Position numbers and translations under genes: made by a program
DNA from: Clostridiales bacterium
GTDB taxonomy: Bacteria; Bacillota; Clostridia; Peptostreptococcales; NVVX01
Length of the DNA: 6,952 bases
NCBI GenBank assembly: GCA_021129785.1
Contig: JAJOKQ010000016.1
Location: forward strand, 1 to 6,952
Direction of reading: 5' to 3'
The notes under the pieces: model-generated
Told to the model about the DNA's origin: nothing
Database searches by the model: none
The model's input: only the letters and a program-made list of their open reading frames with translations
In this document: positions 1-4,759 of the stretch, in pieces
Layout: every line of letters begins with the position of its first letter
How positions within the stretch are numbered: the stretch's first letter is position 1

Positions 1-117
1 AGCTAATATCTCTTCTTCTAAAGTATTCCATTTTTCGCATCCCGGACAACGTCCCATCCACTTTGGACTTTCATACCCACATTCTGTGCAAAAAAATTTG
101 TTTTTTACTTTCGCCAT
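1..117 (-). CDS. radA: DNA repair/recombination protein RadA, N-terminal fragment (cut by window edge)
   Basis: The reading frame starts with ATG at 117 and stays open to the window edge, giving 39 residues that begin MAKVKNKFFCTECGYESPKW. It has the RadA (Sms) N-terminal zinc finger: C10-x2-C13, then ten residues, then C24-x2-C27 (CPGC), followed by the family's WNTLEEE segment. RadA is a RecA-like, DnaB-like ring ATPase that drives branch migration and D-loop extension in recombination and repair; its ATPase core lies outside the window. An AGAGG Shine-Dalgarno sits 7 nt before the ATG. clpC-radA adjacency is common in Firmicutes, but here the genes are 479 bp apart and radA may use its own promoter. 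Identity rests on the zinc finger and the neighbour, and is secure for such a short fragment. Confidence 0.93.
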   Translation of the reverse strand, partial: MAKVKNKFFCTECGYESPKWMGRCPGCEKWNTLEEEILA

Positions 118-141
118 AATTGCCTCTTTTCTTTTTTGAAA

Positions 142-150
142 ATTTTAACA
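142..150 (-). promoter_or_regulatory. Candidate extended -10 promoter for radA
   Basis: On the minus strand this reads TGTTAAAAT: a TGn extension followed by TAAAAT, which matches five of six bases of the -10 consensus. It would start transcription near 135, about 18 nt before the radA ATG. I see no convincing -35 box 16-18 nt upstream, so the call relies on the extended -10 alone in an AT-rich region. Confidence 0.35.
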
Positions 151-191
151 TGGTTTTTGAAAAATAAATGTTTAGAGCTTTTTCTTCTGGG

Positions 192-197
192 TAATAT
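192..197 (+). promoter_or_regulatory. Weak candidate -10 for the plus-strand riboswitch transcript
   Basis: TAATAT, preceded by TGGG, lies about 50 nt upstream of the first aptamer on the same strand and would place the start near 203, just before the 207-242 hairpin. It matches four of six -10 bases and has no good -35, so it is mainly a positional guess that the aptamers need a promoter here. Confidence 0.2.
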
Positions 198-206
198 AAG
201 TGTACA

Positions 207-242
207 ACAGATAATAATCAAGTAATACTGTTTATTATCTGT
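207..242. repeat. 11-bp perfect inverted repeat just upstream of aptamer 1
   Basis: ACAGATAATAA (207-217) is perfectly complementary to TTATTATCTGT (232-242), with a 14-nt loop. No U-tract follows on either strand, so it does not look like an intrinsic terminator. In the plus transcript it would be a leader hairpin ending exactly where the first aptamer begins. Its last three bases could alternatively pair with ACA at 350-352 as the outer part of that aptamer's P1. It could also be a protein operator between radA and the riboswitch promoter. Confidence 0.6.
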
Positions 243-350
243 AAACGGCAAAACTAATGAAAGTTAATGACGCAAAACTGAAGGGCCTACTCGATAATGC
301 TTAATATCAATATATTGATGTGCATATTGTACGGTTGCCAGTTGCCAAAA
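243..350 (+). ncRNA. Cyclic-di-GMP-I (GEMM-I) riboswitch aptamer, first of a tandem pair
   Basis: The conserved elements of the c-di-GMP-I aptamer occur in order. GGCAAAAC is at 247-254. The P2 hairpin has stem ACTAAT/GTTAAT (253-258/263-268, one C-A mismatch) and a GAAA tetraloop (259-262). GACGCAAAACT is at 269-279, GGGCCTA at 283-289, and the closing GCCAGTTGCC at 337-346. The P3 arm ends in ATCAA-TATA-TTGAT (306-319). Measured against the Vibrio cholerae Vc2 aptamer from memory, the ligand-contacting G20, A47 and C92 correspond to G248, A275 and C345, all conserved. The outer P1 helix looks weak. No gene follows on this strand. Confidence 0.85.
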
Positions 351-353
351 CAA

Positions 354-512
354 CTTTTCGGTTTAAATGCAAAACTATTTAAAGATAGTGGCGCAAAACT
401 ATAGGGTCTAACCAATCACTACTATTTCAAACTGTTTAGTCTTGAATATTAGTATCGCAGGCTAAATAGAAATTAGTATTTTGATTGCATGATAGCCAGC
501 TAACGAGAAAGG
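354..512 (+). ncRNA. Second GEMM-I-like riboswitch aptamer, diverged, with long P3 extension
   Basis: Same architecture as the preceding aptamer. P2 is ACTATT/GATAGT (374-379/384-389) with a TAAA loop; GGCGCAAAACT is at 390-400, AGGGTCTAA at 403-411, and the 3' block ATGATAGCCAGCTAACGA at 489-506. P1 can form between CTTTTCG (354-360) and CGAGAAAG (504-511, one bulged A) and is followed at once by six T (513-518). P3 is unusually long: CAATCA/TGATTG (413-418/482-487), TACTATTTC with GAAA-T-TAGTA (420-428/469-478), and TTTAG/CTAAA (435-439/462-466). Two pocket changes are visible: about 7-8 extra nt between P1 and GCAAAAC, and A503 where Vc2 has C92. Ligand binding is therefore uncertain although the family match is clear. 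Confidence 0.75.
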
Positions 513-572
513 TTTTTTATGTCACACATTAAGCAGCCTCCTTTATTCTTTAATATATAGAAATTCTCCCCC

Positions 573-607
573 CGAAAGAATAGTCGTCTCAGACAACTAT
601 TCTTTCG
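573..607. terminator. Strong hairpin spanning the clpC stop codon; possible bidirectional terminator
   Basis: CGAAAGAATAGT (573-584) pairs perfectly with ACTATTCTTTCG (596-607). After a single mismatch (585/595) three more pairs close a TCA loop (589-591). The clpC stop codon (597-599) lies within the stem. Neither side has a classical U-tract: the minus strand continues with a run of six G (568-573 as C on plus), and the plus strand continues AATATATTAC. Its position between converging transcripts suggests a two-way terminator or a 3'-end-stabilising hairpin. The structure is certain; termination is an inference. Confidence 0.55.
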
Positions 608-3035
608 AATATATTACTAATTTCTCTTCCTTAAAATCTATTTCTATCATATCTCCCTCTTTAATGCTTCCTCTAAGAAATCCTTCAGATATCTCGTCTT
701 CCACCATTTTTTGCAAAACTCTTTTTAGGGGTCTCGCTCCTAGTTTTTCGTCAAACCCTTTGTCAACAATAAAGTCCTTCGCCGCGTCTTTTACGTTTAA
801 TCTAATACTCAGTTTTTTCAACCTACCATTCAAACCTTCTAACAATAAATCTACAATTTTTCTTATCTGTTTTCTATCAAGCGCGTGAAAAACAATAATA
901 TCATCAATTCTATTTAATAACTCAGGACGAAATGTTTTTTGCAATTCTTCCATTACATTCTCTTTCATTTTTTCATATTTGCTTTTAGCTGTATCTCCTA
1001 CAGGGGAAGTAAATCCTAATGTTCTTTGTTTTCTAATTGTATGCGCTCCAACATTCGAGGTCATTATAATCACAGTATTTTTAAAATTAATAGTTTTACC
1101 TCTTCCGTCAGTCAATCGTCCGTCTTCTAATATTTGCAACAATATGTTGAATGCATCTGGATGTGCTTTTTCAACTTCGTCAAATAACACAACTGAATAT
1201 GGATTTCTCTTGACTTTTTCTGTTAATTGACCTCCATCATCATATCCTACGTACCCAGGTGGCGAACCAATCAGTCTTGAAACAGCATGCTTTTCCATAT
1301 ATTCAGACATGTCTATTCTTATCATTGCTTCTTGGTCTCCAAACACAGCTTCAGCTAATGCTCTAGCAAGTTCCGTTTTACCTACCCCTGTAGGACCTAA
1401 AAAAACAAATGAACCTATAGGTCTATTGGGGTCGTTTAGGCCTACACGAGCTCTCCTAATAGCTCTAGAAACAGCTTTCACTGCTTCCTCTTGCCCGACA
1501 ACTCTCTTGTGTATTATTTCTTCTAATCTTAATAGTTTCTCTGTTTCTTTTTGATGTATCTTTTCTACCGGGATCCCTGTCCACTCTGAAATTATAGCAG
1601 CAATATCATTTATGCTTACAACTGGCTCTTCTGATCGTATTTTGTTTTCCCAGTTGCTCAGATTTTTCTTTAATTTATCCTTAACAGCTTTTTCTTCGTC
1701 TCTTATACTAGCAGCACGCTCAAATTCCTGAATGCTAATAGCTTCTTCTTTTTCATTAGATAGTTTTTCTAATTTTTCCTCTAACTCTTTAATATTTTCG
1801 GGGAATGTCGCGGTATGAAATCTCTTTTTAGACGCCGCTTCATCAATTAGGTCAATAGCTTTATCAGGCAAGTATCTATCACTTACGTATCTATCAGACA
1901 ATTCTGCAGCTGCCCTTAAAGCTCCATTTGTTATTTTAACCTGGTGATGTGCTTCGTACTTGTCGTTTATTCCTTCTAGAATTTTTATAGTGTCTTCTAC
2001 TGATGGTTCATCAATCGTTATTGACTGAAAACGTCTCTCCAGTGCCGAATCTTTCTCAATATGTTTTCTAAATTCGTCAGTTGTTGTGGCACCAATCACC
2101 TGAAATTCACCTCTAGCCAACGATGGCTTCAAAATATTAGACGCATCAATTGCTCCCTCTGCTCCCCCTGCGCCTATTATTGTATGCAGTTCATCAATAA
2201 ACAAAATAACACCACCTTCAGTGCGTAATTCCTTCAATACTTTTTTTAGTCGATCTTCAAATTCTCCCCTATATTTAGCACCAGCAACCATAGATGGCAA
2301 ATCTAACGCTACTATTCTTTTATCTTTTATACTTTGCGGAACATTTCCTTCAATAATTTTTATAGCTAGTCCTTCTACTACAGCTGTTTTTCCAACCCCC
2401 GCTTCCCCTATTAGGCACGGGTTATTTTTTGTTCTCCGACTTAACGTTTGTATTATTCTTTTAATCTTTTTATCTCTGCCAATCACAGGGTCAAGCTTTC
2501 CTTCTTTTGCAAGCTGGTTCAAATCTCTGCTAAATTTATCTAAATTCGGAGTATTGCTTTTTTCCTCTTCTATTCCCTCTGTGTTTTCGTTCACCTTACC
2601 GGCATTAAGCAGTCTTATTACTTCTTTTCTTGCACTGGGTAAATCTATGCCTTCATCTATCAGTATTTTAGCTGCTACGCCTTCTCCCTCGCGAAGTAGC
2701 CCTAAAAGCAAATGTTCTGTTCCAATATAATTATGACCTAAACTTTTCGCTTGGGCAAAGCTTAACTCAAAAACTTTTTTTGTTCTCGCAGTATATCCTG
2801 CAACCTCTGTACCATCCGCCCCTTTTCCAATCATTTCAAGAACTCTCTTCTTAATTTTTTCAGTGTCTAGTTTTAAACTTATTAAGGTTTGTGATGCTAC
2901 CCCTCTTCCTTCTTGCAATAATCCAAACAATAAATGCTCCGTTCCAATAGCATTGTGATTCATTTCTTTTGCAAACTGGCGAGCAAATAGTACCGATTTG
3001 TGTGCTCGTTCCGTAAATTTTGAGAATATGGACAT
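597..3035 (-). CDS. clpC: ATP-dependent Clp protease ATP-binding subunit ClpC
   Basis: Hsp100 AAA+ unfoldase of 812 aa, full length for ClpC, that feeds clients to ClpP in the cytoplasm. The Clp-N domain (about 1-145) has two repeats, each with an IGTEHLL motif. E33 and E107 match the glutamates (E32, E106) that bind phospho-arginine in Bacillus subtilis ClpC. AAA1 has Walker A GEAGVGKT (210-217), Walker B VILFIDE (276-282) and ERRF (333-336). A UVR-containing middle domain (about 408-460, FERAASIRDE) is where adaptors dock. AAA2 has Walker A GPTGVGKT (547-554), Walker B VVLFDE (615-620) and sensor-2 GARPLKR (766-772). The medium-length middle domain separates it from ClpB. GGAGG sits 7 nt before the ATG, inside the end of mcsB, whose stop is 1 nt upstream. 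The stop codon lies in a hairpin. Confidence 0.98.
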   Translation of the reverse strand: MSIFSKFTERAHKSVLFARQFAKEMNHNAIGTEHLLFGLLQEGRGVASQTLISLKLDTEKIKKRVLEMIGKGADGTEVAGYTARTKKVFELSFAQAKSLGHNYIGTEHLLLGLLREGEGVAAKILIDEGIDLPSARKEVIRLLNAGKVNENTEGIEEEKSNTPNLDKFSRDLNQLAKEGKLDPVIGRDKKIKRIIQTLSRRTKNNPCLIGEAGVGKTAVVEGLAIKIIEGNVPQSIKDKRIVALDLPSMVAGAKYRGEFEDRLKKVLKELRTEGGVILFIDELHTIIGAGGAEGAIDASNILKPSLARGEFQVIGATTTDEFRKHIEKDSALERRFQSITIDEPSVEDTIKILEGINDKYEAHHQVKITNGALRAAAELSDRYVSDRYLPDKAIDLIDEAASKKRFHTATFPENIKELEEKLEKLSNEKEEAISIQEFERAASIRDEEKAVKDKLKKNLSNWENKIRSEEPVVSINDIAAIISEWTGIPVEKIHQKETEKLLRLEEIIHKRVVGQEEAVKAVSRAIRRARVGLNDPNRPIGSFVFLGPTGVGKTELARALAEAVFGDQEAMIRIDMSEYMEKHAVSRLIGSPPGYVGYDDGGQLTEKVKRNPYSVVLFDEVEKAHPDAFNILLQILEDGRLTDGRGKTINFKNTVIIMTSNVGAHTIRKQRTLGFTSPVGDTAKSKYEKMKENVMEELQKTFRPELLNRIDDIIVFHALDRKQIRKIVDLLLEGLNGRLKKLSIRLNVKDAAKDFIVDKGFDEKLGARPLKRVLQKMVEDEISEGFLRGSIKEGDMIEIDFKEEKLVIYSKE

Positions 3036-3036
3036 A

Positions 3037-4074
3037 TCATTTCCTCCTTCTGTTCAATTTTTCTCTAATAATTTCTGCGCGTTTAATGTCTCTTTCTTTT
3101 TCCACAAGATTTTCTTTAAAGTGTTTGTGCAAATATCCAACTTGTATTGATGCTATAAGCAAATCCACTTCTTCTAAGCTAATCTCTCGAATTAAATTTA
3201 AAGCTATTCCTAACTTTAAGCTTGAAATCAGCTTCATTGCCTCATTTGTTGTAATTATTCTCGCGTTTTTCAATATGCCAAGAGCGCGAAAAACGTTATC
3301 TTCAACTTCATCTTTCTTTTCTAGCAACAGTTTCTCTCTAAGCGCACTTTCCTTCTGGATTATTTGTACCACAGTATTTTTCAAGTTTTTCAATGTTTCT
3401 TCTTCAGAAATCCCCAGTGTTATTTGGTTTGATATCTGAAATAAGTTTCCTTTTGCTTCTGTTCCTTCTCCGTATATACCCCTAACTGCGAGTCCTATTT
3501 GACCTGCAACTCTCTTAATACCTCCAATATACCCTACATTGCTTAGTACAGGGAGATGCAGCATGACAGAAGCTCTCAGCCCTGTTCCTATATTCGTTGG
3601 GCATGATGATAAATATCCAAATTTTTCATGAAACTCATAAGGCATGTCTTTTTCAATTAAATCATCTATTATATAAGCAGATGCCAATGCTTCGTCTAAT
3701 TGCAAGCCAGGCACAATACATTGAATTCTAACATGATCCTCTTCATTTATCATTATACTAATAGTTTCTTCTCTATTAAGCACAAAAGCTCCTGTCTTAG
3801 TATTATTACTTAACATTATACTTATTAGGTGCTTCTCAACATATCGAAGCCTATCTATTTTACTTATATTCTCTATTTTTATCAAATTAAATTCTTCTTC
3901 GTACTCTCTGCTTCCTTTAACTATAGCTAAGTATACTTTTTCAACTATTTCTTCACCATTGGTCTTTCTCTCTACATGCGAGAAATTATAGTTTTCAAAA
4001 TTTCTTGCTAAACGAACCCTACTGCTAACAACAATGTCTGCTGCTTTCTTTTCATCATACAACTCACTAGACAA
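3037..4074 (-). CDS. mcsB: Protein arginine kinase McsB
   Basis: McsB is a phosphagen-kinase-fold enzyme that phosphorylates arginine side chains, marking proteins for ClpCP. Numbered from the proposed TTG start (345 aa), it shows SSRVRLARN (17-25), NEEDHVRIQ (110-118), the phosphagen-kinase signature CPTNIGTGLRAS (158-169) with its conserved cysteine C158, RGIYGEGTEAKGNLFQISNQ (198-217), and RDIKRA (328-333), which fits the RDxxRA phospho-arginine receptor motif of McsB. An in-frame ATG lies five codons upstream (4089; 350 aa), but it is embedded in GGGAGGTGA, which is spaced as an ideal Shine-Dalgarno for TTG 4074. The TTG start also changes an 11-nt overlap with mcsA into a 4-nt gap. The gene is intact and lies between its activator mcsA and its unfoldase partner clpC. 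Function is certain; the start is likely. Confidence 0.95.
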   Translation of the reverse strand: MSSELYDEKKAADIVVSSRVRLARNFENYNFSHVERKTNGEEIVEKVYLAIVKGSREYEEEFNLIKIENISKIDRLRYVEKHLISIMLSNNTKTGAFVLNREETISIMINEEDHVRIQCIVPGLQLDEALASAYIIDDLIEKDMPYEFHEKFGYLSSCPTNIGTGLRASVMLHLPVLSNVGYIGGIKRVAGQIGLAVRGIYGEGTEAKGNLFQISNQITLGISEEETLKNLKNTVVQIIQKESALREKLLLEKKDEVEDNVFRALGILKNARIITTNEAMKLISSLKLGIALNLIREISLEEVDLLIASIQVGYLHKHFKENLVEKERDIKRAEIIREKLNRRRK

Positions 4075-4078
4075 AGTT

Positions 4079-4087
4079 TCACCTCCC
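4079..4087 (-). promoter_or_regulatory. Shine-Dalgarno that sets the mcsB start at TTG 4074
   Basis: The minus strand reads GGGAGGTGA, nearly the full anti-16S complement. Its GGAGG ends 7 nt before the TTG at 4074. The upstream ATG at 4089 overlaps this site and has only AAAGAA before it. The mcsA stop codon (4079-4081) forms the end of the motif, implying translational coupling. Confidence 0.75.
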
Positions 4088-4594
4088 ATTTTCTTTAATA
4101 TCTTCTTCTATTTTTTTTATTTCATCTCTCAAAAGTGCCGCATTCTCAAATTTTTCTTCAATTATTAGTTCCTTTAGCAGTGTTCTTTTACTGTTCAAGA
4201 CTCGTTTTTTGTTAATTATACTACCAGATCTTTTAGGCAATTTACCTACATGTTGTGTGCTGCCGTGAATTCTTTTTATTAATGGCAAAATGTTATTTCT
4301 AAAAGAATCGTAACATCTGCCACACCCTAATTTGCCTGTACGCCTGAAGTCTACATATGTCATTCCACAATTCGGACATTTAGGCCTAGCAATAGTAGTT
4401 GAATTTTGCTGCTTATCTATATTCATGTCTAAAAGGCTTGCTAGTAATTTAGGTATCGCAAATTCCACTTCAAAATCTTCAGAGCTTTTTTCACGTGTAC
4501 ATGTTTCACACAAATGTATTTCTTCCTTTACGTTGTTAATAATTTTAGTCATATGAACCGTAGCAATGTTTATCTTACATTCTTCACAAAGCAT
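4079..4594 (-). CDS. mcsA: McsA, zinc-binding activator of McsB with C-terminal UVR motif
   Basis: McsA activates the McsB arginine kinase and links it to ClpC. The 171-aa product starts MLCEECKINIATVHMTKIIN, like B. subtilis McsA (MICQEC...). It has four CxxC pairs in two zinc-binding units: C3/C6 with C29/C32, and C73/C76 (CPNC) with C91/C94 (CGRC). A C-terminal UVR motif (about 136-165) contains EKFENAALLRDE and resembles the UVR segment in the ClpC of this window. The longer frame from ATG 4621 was rejected: AGAGGAG lies 9 nt before ATG 4594, nothing comparable precedes 4621, and the extra nine residues extend past the conserved family start. It is first in the mcsA-mcsB-clpC cluster, the position where ctsR would normally be just upstream. 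Confidence 0.96.
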   Translation of the reverse strand: MLCEECKINIATVHMTKIINNVKEEIHLCETCTREKSSEDFEVEFAIPKLLASLLDMNIDKQQNSTTIARPKCPNCGMTYVDFRRTGKLGCGRCYDSFRNNILPLIKRIHGSTQHVGKLPKRSGSIINKKRVLNSKRTLLKELIIEEKFENAALLRDEIKKIEEDIKENGR

Positions 4595-4603
4595 TAAATC
4601 ACA

Positions 4604-4610
4604 CTCCTCT
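4604..4610 (-). promoter_or_regulatory. Shine-Dalgarno that sets the mcsA start at ATG 4594
   Basis: AGAGGAG on the minus strand, 9 nt before ATG 4594. It lies inside the codons that would be translated from the longer frame beginning at 4621, which has no comparable site. The shorter start is therefore preferred. Confidence 0.8.
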
Positions 4611-4675
4611 AATACTTCCATTGTATTGTCGATGCCAATATTATTTTACCTTTAAATCAAATATATGTAAAATAG

Positions 4676-4703
4676 CCTAGTATGTGTATAGGCACATGTT
4701 AGG
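4676..4703 (-). promoter_or_regulatory. Interrupted inverted repeat in the mcsA leader
   Basis: On the minus strand, CCTA and TAGG enclose a 2x2 internal loop (AC/AC), then ATGTG and CACAT around a six-base loop. It starts roughly 27 nt downstream of the predicted transcription start, so it would be in the 5' UTR. It could be a weak terminator of the EF-G-like gene (CTATTTTAC follows), an operator, or chance in AT-rich DNA. It does not match the CtsR heptad repeat. Confidence 0.35.
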
Positions 4704-4736
4704 TATATTCTATTCTACTTTTGAATTTATATAACT

Positions 4737-4745
4737 ATTATATCA
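4737..4745 (-). promoter_or_regulatory. Extended -10 promoter for mcsA-mcsB-clpC
   Basis: The minus strand reads TGATATAAT: a perfect TATAAT at 4742-4737 preceded by the TGn extension, starting 14 nt after the EF-G-like stop codon. The -35 region is poor (AATAGG at 17-nt spacing), as is typical of extended -10 promoters. Transcription would start near 4730, leaving a leader of about 136 nt before mcsA. No CtsR operator (tandem GGTCAAA heptads) or HrcA CIRCE element is seen nearby, so control by the usual heat-shock repressors is not evident. Confidence 0.6.
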
Positions 4746-4759
4746 TTTTATTAATTCGC

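Noticed and set aside
118..596. Insertion sequence or transposon remnant in the clpC-radA spacer
   Set aside because: No transposase-like frame, no matched terminal repeats at the edges and no target duplication; the repeats present are explained by RNA hairpins.
664..3439. Plus-strand open frames of 74-169 codons across clpC and mcsB
   Set aside because: They are antisense to strongly conserved coding sequence, lack ribosome sites, and have low-complexity Ser/Phe/Leu compositions typical of shadow frames.
4595..4621. mcsA starting at ATG 4621 (180 aa)
   Set aside because: No ribosome site upstream, the true SD lies within those codons, and McsA homologues start at the first CxxC.
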